Shown here: piece by piece, positions 25,230 through 32,451 of the stretch
Numbering within the stretch: position 1 is the stretch's first letter
How the letters are laid out: each line of letters begins with the position of its first letter
DNA from: Bifidobacterium lemurum
GTDB taxonomy: Bacteria > Actinomycetota > Actinomycetes > Actinomycetales > Bifidobacteriaceae
Length of the DNA: 64,000 nucleotides
Direction: 5' to 3'
Assembly (NCBI RefSeq): GCF_014898175.1
Contig: NZ_CP062948.1
Coordinates: 1,302,001 to 1,366,000, forward strand
Notes under the pieces: generated by a model
Database searches by the model: none
The model's input: the letters and a program-made list of their open reading frames with translations, nothing else
Told to the model about the DNA's origin: nothing
Translations under genes and position numbers: made by a program

Positions 25230-26528
25230 ATGTTCTTCCTGAGCATGGTATTCCGCTCCTTCAGTAGGCAGCTGCGCCGTCGCCTGCTCATCGCCGTGAC
25301 CGTATGCCTGTCGGCCACCGTCTCCGTGGCGATGCTCGGCGTGGTGTTCGACGTGGGCGACAAACTCAACGCCGAACTGTCCACCTACGGCTCGAACATC
25401 ACCGTGCAACCCAAATCCGACGCGGTGATCTCCGACCTGTACTCCACCGAATCCGGCCAAAGCGAGGCCGACCCGACCTCCTTCCTCAACGAGTCGGACG
25501 CGGTGAAGATCAAAACCATCTTCTGGGCGTTCAACATCACCAACTTCGCGCCGCAGCTCAACATCCACGCCACAATCGGCGAGACCAGCGTGCCCGTCGT
25601 CGGCACATGGTTCAACAAAAGCCTGCAATTGGAAACCGGCGAAACCACCGTGGCGGGCGTCGAAGGCATGCGCTCGTGGTGGACCGTCGAAGGCGAATGG
25701 CCCGAAGACGACACCGCGCAGGCCATGATGGGCAAGGAGCTCGCCGAACAGCTGGGCGTGGGCGTGGGCGACGCGATCACCCTGACCAAGCAGACCGCCT
25801 CCGGGGACACCCGCACGCAGGAGCTTGAGATCGTCGGCGTCTACGATTCCGGCGACGAGGAGAACGGTTCGCTGTACATGGCCTCCTCGGTGGCGCAGGT
25901 TCTCGCCGATTTGCCCGACAAGGTCGATAAGATCGAGGTCAAGGCCCTGACCACGCCCGAGAACGACTTGGCCCGCCGCGCCGCGAAGAATCCGGCCGCG
26001 CTCAGCCAGGAGGATTGGGAGACGTGGTATTGCACCGCCTACGCCTCGTCCATCGCCTACCAGATCGAAGAGGTGATTCCGGGCGCCGTGGCCAAGCAGG
26101 TGCGCCAGGTCGCATCCCTGCAGGGCGACGTGCTCACCAAAACGCGTGCGGTGATGATCGTGATGACCGCGCTGAGCCTGCTCGCCGCCGCCATCGCCGT
26201 GGCGAACCTTATGGCCGCCTCGATCGGCGAACGTTCGGCCGAGCTGGCGCTGCTTAAGGCCATCGGCGCGACCGACGGCGCGGTGATCCGCCTGATGCTG
26301 ATGGAGACCGCCGTGATCTCGCTGGCCGGCGCATTGGTCGGCGCGGGATTGGGCTCGGCCGTCGCGCAGCTGATCGGACAGGTGGTGTTCGGCTCGGGCA
26401 TCACCATGCGGCCGATGGTGTTCGTGCTCGTGTTCGTGCTGCTCACGTTGACGATTCTGCTCGCGTCGGTTTCGTCGATGCGGGCGATATTGAGGGTACG
26501 ACCGGCGGAGGTTCTTCATGGACGCTGA
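25230..26528 (+). CDS. FtsX-like ABC permease of the iron operon (first)
   Basis: The 432-residue permease has a MacB/FtsX layout: N-terminal helix after MFFLSMVFRSF, an extracytoplasmic domain about residues 45-300, and three C-terminal helices with the conserved IGERSAELALLKAIGATDG loop. SD AAGGAGG (25219-25225) precedes it; a GTG at 25227 is too close to the SD. It follows the DUF2318 gene directly. With the second permease and the ABC ATPase it should form a heterodimeric transporter-like or mechanotransmission complex next to the iron permease. Confidence 0.92.
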   Translation: MFFLSMVFRSFSRQLRRRLLIAVTVCLSATVSVAMLGVVFDVGDKLNAELSTYGSNITVQPKSDAVISDLYSTESGQSEADPTSFLNESDAVKIKTIFWAFNITNFAPQLNIHATIGETSVPVVGTWFNKSLQLETGETTVAGVEGMRSWWTVEGEWPEDDTAQAMMGKELAEQLGVGVGDAITLTKQTASGDTRTQELEIVGVYDSGDEENGSLYMASSVAQVLADLPDKVDKIEVKALTTPENDLARRAAKNPAALSQEDWETWYCTAYASSIAYQIEEVIPGAVAKQVRQVASLQGDVLTKTRAVMIVMTALSLLAAAIAVANLMAASIGERSAELALLKAIGATDGAVIRLMLMETAVISLAGALVGAGLGSAVAQLIGQVVFGSGITMRPMVFVLVFVLLTLTILLASVSSMRAILRVRPAEVLHGR

Positions 26529-26659
26529 GTTTCGCTCGTTAATCTCGACCGCAGCTGCGGTCTCGGTCACGGACAGTCCACTGGACTGTTCGTCGGCGGA
26601 AACCCTTCATGGACGGTGAGTTTGGTATGCGAGTCTCGACTGATTTTTCCAATCGCAGG
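26529..26659 (+). repeat. Palindromes and duplicated gene tail between the two permeases
   Basis: Contains GACCGCAG-CTGCGGTC (26547-26562, perfect). It also has a hairpin ACAGTCC-ACT-GGACTGT (26573-26589) with the same stem core as the one at 23675. The end of the first permease gene, CTTCATGGACGCTGAGTTT (26514-26532), recurs with one change at 26605-26623. Confidence 0.7.
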
Positions 26660-27880
26660 ATGTTTTTCACGATGCTGTTCGGCGCGGTGTTCCGCCGTCG
26701 TTCGCGCGCGTTGATGGCGGTGGTCGCCTCGCTGGTGGGTGCCGCCACCCTGTTCTGTCTGGCCGCGATCTGCCTGACCGTGCCGCAGCAGATGAATGAG
26801 GAGATGCGCTCGTATGGCGCGAATCTCATCGTCACCTCGCAATCCGGGTTGGACGATGAGACCGTGCGGTCCATCGAAGACGAAGTGAACGATGTGGCCG
26901 AAGCGCGCGCCGCCACCTACCGTTATGAGACGGTGCGCATCAACTCCGCCCCCTACGTGCTCGCCGGCATCGATGTGAGCGAGGTGCAGGCGTTGAACCG
27001 TCACTGGAGCGTGGACGGCTCGTGGCCCAGCGAAGGCAATGTGCTGGTCGGCACCGACGTGGCCGAGGCGATGGGATTGGAGGTCGGCTCCACCATCACC
27101 ATCGGCTACCGCGACACCGACAATTCCGACAATTCCGACGGTGCAACGGACGGCGACGCGGATTCCGACGCCGACGCCGACTCCGACTCGGTCTCCGGCC
27201 AGATGCGCGACGGCCGCGTCTCCACCGACATCCTTGAAACCGACGGTGTGGACTACCGCGTCGCCGGCATCCTCGACACCGGCGGCAGCGAGGACGAGAT
27301 CGTCTACGCCGTCGCCTCGGATGTCGCCGCGCTCGCCGGCGAACGCGGTCCGGATGTGATCGAATTCTCATCCAGCGCCGGCGACGAACAACTGAGCGCG
27401 CTGGTCTCCACGCTCAACAGCGACACCGCGCTCGGCGTCTCCGCGCAGCAGGTCACCAAAATGACCGCCTCCAACCAGCGCATCATCGCCATGCTGCAAA
27501 CCCTGTTCTGGATCGTCTCGCTGGTGGTGCTGGTGCTCACCCTCGTCGGCGTCTCCACCACCATGTCGTCCATCGTGTCGCAGCGGCGCAACGAGATCGG
27601 TCTGCGCAAGGCGCTCGGCGCCTCGTCGGCGTCGGTGGCGGTGGAGTTCTTCGTGGAATCCGCGCTGTACGGTTTGATCGGCGGTCTGGTCGGTATGGGA
27701 TTGGGGTACGCGCTCGCCCGCGTGCTGTGCGAGAACGTCTTCGAACGCACGCTGGCGTTCAACGGCCTGCTTGGTCTGGCTTCGGTGCTGTTGAGCATGG
27801 TGCTCGCCGTCGTCGCCTCCGTCTCCCCGGTGCGTCGCGCCACCCGCATCGACCCCGCCGTCGTCCTAAGAGAGGAATAA
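26660..27880 (+). CDS. FtsX-like ABC permease of the iron operon (second)
   Basis: The 406-residue paralogue of the preceding permease has an N-terminal helix after MFFTMLFGAVFRRRSRALMA, an extracytoplasmic domain with a striking D/S repeat (DSDADADSDS, about residue 175), and three C-terminal helices with SQRRNEIGLRKALGASSAS. I chose ATG 26660 because it matches the MFF start of the sister protein. ATGs at 26609 and 26627 are in frame but lie in or near the duplicated tail. SD is weak (GCAGG). It ends at VVLREE, typical of the family. Confidence 0.88.
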   Translation: MFFTMLFGAVFRRRSRALMAVVASLVGAATLFCLAAICLTVPQQMNEEMRSYGANLIVTSQSGLDDETVRSIEDEVNDVAEARAATYRYETVRINSAPYVLAGIDVSEVQALNRHWSVDGSWPSEGNVLVGTDVAEAMGLEVGSTITIGYRDTDNSDNSDGATDGDADSDADADSDSVSGQMRDGRVSTDILETDGVDYRVAGILDTGGSEDEIVYAVASDVAALAGERGPDVIEFSSSAGDEQLSALVSTLNSDTALGVSAQQVTKMTASNQRIIAMLQTLFWIVSLVVLVLTLVGVSTTMSSIVSQRRNEIGLRKALGASSASVAVEFFVESALYGLIGGLVGMGLGYALARVLCENVFERTLAFNGLLGLASVLLSMVLAVVASVSPVRRATRIDPAVVLREE

Positions 27881-27912
27881 CCATGCGTCCTGATTGTTGT
27901 CGTATCGATGTC

Positions 27913-27987
27913 GTCATCCTGAGCGGAGGCGGAGCCGGAGTCGAAGGATCTCGATTGCGGGATTCCTCGACTCCGCTCGGAATGGCG
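27913..27987. repeat. REP-like inverted repeat pair (copy c)
   Basis: GTCATCCTGAGCGGAGG...GTCGAAGGATC is followed closely by the inverse GATTCCTCGACTCCGCTCGG, between the second permease and the ABC ATPase gene. A transcribed hairpin here could alter the ratio of upstream to downstream operon products. Confidence 0.75.
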
Positions 27988-28033
27988 GGTGGAACGCTCG
28001 CAATGGCGAGAGATTTCATGAATGGAGCTCATC

Positions 28034-28834
28034 ATGCTGCTTGAACTGGATCATATTTCGAAGATCTACGGCGACCTGCACGCGGTCGACGACCTGACGC
28101 TCACCGTGCCCGCCGGCCAGTGGCTCGCCATCGTCGGCTCGTCGGGCTCCGGCAAAACCACGCTGATGAACATGATCGGATGCATGGACACCCCGTCCAA
28201 AGGCTCCGTAAGCCTCGAAGGCCGCAGGCTGGAGGATCTCAACGCCTCGCAGCTGGCCGACGTGCGCAAGAACATGATCGGTCTGGTGTTCCAGAAGTTC
28301 TATCTCGTGCCGCATCTGACGGCCGTGGAGAACGTGATGGTCGCGCAGTACTACCATTCCGTCGTCGACCAGCGGCAGGCGCTGGAGGCGTTGGACCGCG
28401 TGGGCTTGAAGGATCGCGCGCACCATCTGCCCGGCCAGCTTTCCGGCGGCGAACAGCAGCGCGTGTGCATCGCCCGCGCGCTGATCAACTGCCCCAAGCT
28501 CATCCTCGCCGACGAGCCCACCGGCAACCTCGACGAGAAGAACGAGCGGATCGTGCTCGATCTGTTCCGCCAGCTGCACGAGCAGGGCACCACGATCATC
28601 GTGGTGACGCATGACGCGCTGGTCGCCAGCTGCGCCGACCGTGAGATCATGCTCAACCACGGCGTGCTTGTGGGCGAGCAGTGGAACAACGAGACCGCGC
28701 GTGAGGCCTATGAGGCGGCCGGCGGCAAACCCGCCTTCACCGGTTCGACCGCCGAAGGCGCGCAGCGCGACGGCGACGCCCCGGTCGCCTTCGCGAATCC
28801 CACCAAGGCGGCGAAGACGGGCGATCTGGAATAA
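28034..28834 (+). CDS. ABC transporter ATP-binding protein (MacB/LolD type)
   Basis: The 266-residue ATPase has all motifs intact: Walker [10 protein letters not shown] (about residue 38), Q-loop VFQKFYL, signature LSGGEQQRV (about 138), Walker [13 protein letters not shown] (about 160) and the switch His in VVTHDALV. It should energise the two FtsX-like permeases upstream. I chose ATG 28034 ([13 protein letters not shown]) with GGAG five bases before it; an ATG at 28022 would add four residues. A C-terminal extension of about 40 residues follows the ABC core. The next gene starts ten bases after its stop. Confidence 0.93.
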   Translation: MLLELDHISKIYGDLHAVDDLTLTVPAGQWLAIVGSSGSGKTTLMNMIGCMDTPSKGSVSLEGRRLEDLNASQLADVRKNMIGLVFQKFYLVPHLTAVENVMVAQYYHSVVDQRQALEALDRVGLKDRAHHLPGQLSGGEQQRVCIARALINCPKLILADEPTGNLDEKNERIVLDLFRQLHEQGTTIIVVTHDALVASCADREIMLNHGVLVGEQWNNETAREAYEAAGGKPAFTGSTAEGAQRDGDAPVAFANPTKAAKTGDLE

Positions 28835-28844
28835 GGTGGAAGCT

Positions 28845-29408
28845 ATGAACGACGAGAAGGAACTGAATCCGAAATCCACTGTGCGCGCGGCGACCCTCGC
28901 CGCCGCCTCGCTGGTGGTGGCCGGCGCGCTGCTGGCCGGCTGCGGCGAGCCGACGGCCACGCCGATGGACGACGAGTACGCGGGCAATTCCGGAGAGACC
29001 GCCGAATCCCAGGCGCAGGAGTCGAACGGTTCGTCGGACTCGGACGCAGATTCGAGCGACGCGGACGGCGCCGACTCCTCGTCCGACGCGGAGAAGCAGG
29101 ACACCGGCGTCTACGCCGACGGCACGTATTCGGTCAACGGCCAGTACGGCCCGATCGGCGAGGACACCATCGACGTGCACGTCACCATCACGGACGGCAC
29201 CATCGACAATGTGGAGATCGTCGGACACCCGTTCACCACGATCTCCCAGAACCATCAGGACGCCTTCGCCGAGGCCATCAACGGCGTGGTGGACGGCAAG
29301 CCGCTCAAAGACCTCGAGGTCGACACGGTGGCCGGCGCCAGCTGGACCACCGACGCCTTCAACGAGGCGCTGAAGGTCGTGCGTCAGGAGGCGTCGGTCA
29401 GCCAGTAG
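28845..29408 (+). CDS. FMN-binding-domain lipoprotein
   Basis: This 187-residue protein has a lipoprotein signal (LLAGC, Cys near residue 32), a long acidic serine-rich tether (about 45-90), and a C-terminal FMN_bind-type domain (DGTYSVNGQYG, then VDTVAGASWTTDAFNEAL, where the SGAT/TGAS-type threonine/serine usually carries covalent FMN in relatives). It closes the iron operon and may act as an extracytoplasmic electron carrier with the DUF2318 protein; that pairing is inference. SD AAGGTGGA lies shortly upstream. Confidence 0.85.
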   Translation: MNDEKELNPKSTVRAATLAAASLVVAGALLAGCGEPTATPMDDEYAGNSGETAESQAQESNGSSDSDADSSDADGADSSSDAEKQDTGVYADGTYSVNGQYGPIGEDTIDVHVTITDGTIDNVEIVGHPFTTISQNHQDAFAEAINGVVDGKPLKDLEVDTVAGASWTTDAFNEALKVVRQEASVSQ

Positions 29409-29439
29409 CGGCGGATTCCGGCGGAATCCCGGACCGCGG

Positions 29440-29539
29440 GTGCGTCCGCGAGGGCCCCGGTGCGCTCGTGAAAGTTACGGTGTACTCGCGAAGGCCCGGG
29501 TGCATTCGCGAAGGTCCCGGCACGCCCGTGAAGGCCGGC
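29440..29539. repeat. Five tandem copies of a 20-bp repeat
   Basis: Unit consensus GTGCRYTCGCGAAGGYCCCG repeats exactly every 20 bp at 29440, 29460, 29480, 29500 and 29520, with variation between units. It sits between the convergent FMN-lipoprotein and TetR genes. A GGATTCC-GGC-GGAATCC hairpin (29413-29429) precedes it. Confidence 0.85.
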
Positions 29540-29550
29540 GGCCCGTCGGT

Positions 29551-30219
29551 CTACGCTGCGATGCTGGGCCAGACGAGCGCGCTGATATTGGCGCCCCAGG
29601 CGTCGTCGACCTTGCCGTGCAGGGTTTCGCAGGCGATCATCGACCCCACGATCGTGCCGAACAGGAAATCCACATCGATGCCGTGCCGCAGCGCGCCCTC
29701 CTGCTCGCCCTGGCGCACATACTCGCGCAACCGCGCCTTGGCCGGCATCACCACCTGGTCGAGTATGCCTTGGAAGAACTCGCCGTCGCTGGAAAGCACG
29801 ATGCCGACGGCCTTGATGCCGATGCCGGAATCGAAGCGGCGCACCACCTGGCTCATCATCCGCGCGAAATCCGCCTGCGTCGCCTTGAACTCGCCCGGAT
29901 CCTGCAAGCCGTCGAGCTGCCAGGATCGCACCTGGCCGAGCAGATCGTCGGCGTTGCGGTAACGGCGGTAGATGGTGGTTTTCGCCACGCCGCTCACGCG
30001 CGCCACCTCCTCGATGGTCACGCCGCCGACGCCTTTCGACGTGGCGATCTGCAGCGTGGCCTGCGCGATCTTACGGTCGGTGGCCTCGCGCGTGCGTTCG
30101 CAACGCGGCGAAGGCGTGCGCGAGGGGGCGGGGTCGGGCGTGGGCGTTGCGGGTGCCGTGGACGCTGCGGGTGCCGTGGGCGTGGCCGCAGCACCCGTCT
30201 CGGAATGTCTTGTTGTCAT
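29551..30219 (-). CDS. TetR-family transcriptional regulator
   Basis: After a P/A/T-rich N-terminal tail of about 35 residues, the 222-residue protein has a TetR helix-turn-helix (ATSKGVGGVTIEEVARVSGV then AKTTIYRRYRNADDLL, about residues 55-95) and a ligand-binding C-terminal domain. It is the third gene of a leftward unit with two YhgE/Pip membrane proteins and is likely to repress that unit through the CGTAGCG palindromes at 35189-35229. Start is ATG 30219; a GTG at 30231 is an alternative. Confidence 0.85.
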   Translation of the reverse strand: MTTRHSETGAAATPTAPAASTAPATPTPDPAPSRTPSPRCERTREATDRKIAQATLQIATSKGVGGVTIEEVARVSGVAKTTIYRRYRNADDLLGQVRSWQLDGLQDPGEFKATQADFARMMSQVVRRFDSGIGIKAVGIVLSSDGEFFQGILDQVVMPAKARLREYVRQGEQEGALRHGIDVDFLFGTIVGSMIACETLHGKVDDAWGANISALVWPSIAA

Positions 30220-30288
30220 CTTCTCTCTCACATATGATTCATGGAGCCGGGCGGCCGCGTCCCGCCGTCGAGACGCGCGCAGCCGGCG

Positions 30289-32451
30289 CTATCCGATGAG
30301 CTTGGTGCGTTCCAGCTGCTCGGAGATCCAACGGTTCAGTCCGGTGAGCGGCTTGCGCAGCACCAGTCCAAGCAGCAGGAACGGCAACGAGAACGCCAGC
30401 AGAATGCCGATCTCAATCCAGAAGTCGTTCTGGTAGATGCCCGCGATCGCCGCGCGCATGGCGCGAATGGCGTGCGTGATGGGCAGGAACGGGCTGATCG
30501 CCTGCATGAAGTCGGGCAGCACCTGGATGGGGTAGGAGCCGGCCGAGCCGGACACCTGGAACACCAACAGCAGCATGCCGATCGCCTTGCCGATATTGCC
30601 GAAGCTCACCACCAGCGTGTACATGATGAACGCGAACAGCAGTCCGCCCACCCAGCCGGAGAGCATGAACAGCAGCGGATGCACGGCCTGCACGCGCAGG
30701 AACAGCAGGCTGCCCGCGCAGCTGACCGTGCTTTGCAGCAGCGAGATGGCGGCGAACACGCCGAAACGTCCCAAAAACATCTGGTTCGAGCTCGGGTCGC
30801 CCAATTCCTCGCGGCGGCGGCGTGAGACGGTGGTTTTGACGGAGAGCAGAATGAGGATTGAGGCCGTCCACAGCGGAATGAAGGTGTAGTACGGCGTCAT
30901 GGAGGAGCCGAAATTCTCCACCGGATACACGGCCTTGCGCGTGAGCGTGACCGGCGCGGCCAGCGAGGCGGCCAGGGTCTCCGTGTCGTCGCCGAGCACT
31001 TCGCGTATCTGGCTTGTGTCGCCGCTGGCCAACGCCTGAGACAGGTCGGTGTTGAAATCCGCCAGCTTGCCGCCGGCCTCGCGCAGCTGGGAGGTGGTGG
31101 AGTCGAGGATCTCGCGAACGCTGGCCAGTTGGTCCGAGGCGGATGCGGCGGTGCCGTCGAGCTGGTCCAGGGTTTGCGTGAGCTGGGCGGCGTCCTCGCC
31201 GAGCAGGGACGATGCGCTGGAGACCGTGTCTGCCAGTTGGCTGATCTGCGGGGCGATGCTGTTGGTGAAGTCCTGTTTCGCCGTGCCGATGGAGTCGGTG
31301 GCTTGGGTGATGAGCTGTTGGATCTGCTCGCGTTGGGCGGCCGTGTCCGAGGCGCTGGATTCGACTTGGGTGGCCGCGCTGGCCAAGGTCGCACTCAATG
31401 AGTTGAGCTGCTCGATGGCGCGTTCGATCGACTGTGCGACGGTGGAATCCCCGTATCCCGCGTTCTGCAGCGCGGTGAGGATGGACCGGTAGGCCTGGGC
31501 CTGCGCGGCGATTGCGTCGGATTGCGTCCGCAACGCCTGGGCGGCGCTGGCGGCGTTGGCGGCCGCGTCGTCGAACAGCGTGTCGACGCTGTCGGAGACG
31601 GAGTCCAGACTGTCGGCGCTGGTCTCAAGCGAGGATTGCACGGTGCTGACGCTGCCGCTCAGCGCGTCTCCCACGCTGGTGATGCCCTGCTTGGCGTCAG
31701 CCAGCTGTCCGCGCGTGTCGGTGGCGGCCTGGGCGGTCTGCTCGAGCAGTGTGGACGAGCTGGACAGCAGGTCGTCCGCGGAATCGACCAGCGTGCCGAT
31801 GGTGTCGAGGGTGTCGGCCGCGCCGGTCAGCTGGGTGGAGAAGTCGGCGATATTGGTGGTGAAGCGCGTGAGCATGGTCTGCGCTTCGGGGTCGTCGAGC
31901 TGGTCGGCGAGCGCCGAGATGATGTCCAGCGCGGTGCTGGTCATGGTCTGCGCGAAGATCGTGTTGATTTCGTTGGCCACTTCGTCGGCGCCCTGGCCGG
32001 TGATGTTCGCCGACAGCGCGCTTTTCTTCTCGTTGCGCAGATAGGTGAGCTGCGCGTGGTCGGCGTCGTCGGAGAAGAAGGTCATCATGTCGGCGCTGAA
32101 GGTCTCCGGAATGATGATGGCCGCGTAGTATTCGCCGGATTTGGTGCCTTCGATGGCCTCGCTTTCGGTGGTGAAGGTCCAGTCGAGCTGGCTGTTGGCG
32201 CGCAGGGCGTTGACCACTTGGTCGCCCACGGAGATCTTGACGGGGATGAGGTCGGATTGGTATCCCTCGTCGGTGTTGGCCACGGCGAATTTCATGTTCT
32301 TCACATTGTCGAACGGATCCCAGCTGGCCGCGATGTTGAACCAGGCGAACAGGCTGGGAATGGCCACCAGGCCGATCACGATGATGATGGAGACGACGTT
32401 GCTGGTGATGCGCCTGACGTCGCCGACGAAAAGCTTCCACATGGCCTTCAT
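30289..32451 (-). CDS. YhgE/Pip-domain membrane protein (second of pair)
   Basis: This 720-residue protein has an N-terminal membrane helix (VVSIIIVIGLVAIPSLFAWF, about 20-40), a YhgE extracytoplasmic domain (NTDEGY, about 80) and a long coiled-coil-like S/A/Q/T-rich region (about 180-480). The C-terminus (about 500-705) has five to six helices of the ABC-2-permease-like fold. It is similar to phage-infection protein Pip and type VII-associated YhgE proteins; the physiological role is unclear. ATG 32451 overlaps the upstream gene's stop (ATGA), so it is coupled to its paralogue. Confidence 0.9.
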   Translation of the reverse strand: MKAMWKLFVGDVRRITSNVVSIIIVIGLVAIPSLFAWFNIAASWDPFDNVKNMKFAVANTDEGYQSDLIPVKISVGDQVVNALRANSQLDWTFTTESEAIEGTKSGEYYAAIIIPETFSADMMTFFSDDADHAQLTYLRNEKKSALSANITGQGADEVANEINTIFAQTMTSTALDIISALADQLDDPEAQTMLTRFTTNIADFSTQLTGAADTLDTIGTLVDSADDLLSSSSTLLEQTAQAATDTRGQLADAKQGITSVGDALSGSVSTVQSSLETSADSLDSVSDSVDTLFDDAAANAASAAQALRTQSDAIAAQAQAYRSILTALQNAGYGDSTVAQSIERAIEQLNSLSATLASAATQVESSASDTAAQREQIQQLITQATDSIGTAKQDFTNSIAPQISQLADTVSSASSLLGEDAAQLTQTLDQLDGTAASASDQLASVREILDSTTSQLREAGGKLADFNTDLSQALASGDTSQIREVLGDDTETLAASLAAPVTLTRKAVYPVENFGSSMTPYYTFIPLWTASILILLSVKTTVSRRRREELGDPSSNQMFLGRFGVFAAISLLQSTVSCAGSLLFLRVQAVHPLLFMLSGWVGGLLFAFIMYTLVVSFGNIGKAIGMLLLVFQVSGSAGSYPIQVLPDFMQAISPFLPITHAIRAMRAAIAGIYQNDFWIEIGILLAFSLPFLLLGLVLRKPLTGLNRWISEQLERTKLIG

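Noticed and set aside
24369..26570. 733-codon minus-strand frame across the DUF2318 and permease genes
   Set aside because: Low-complexity H/D/G/R composition and full overlap with two well-supported genes.
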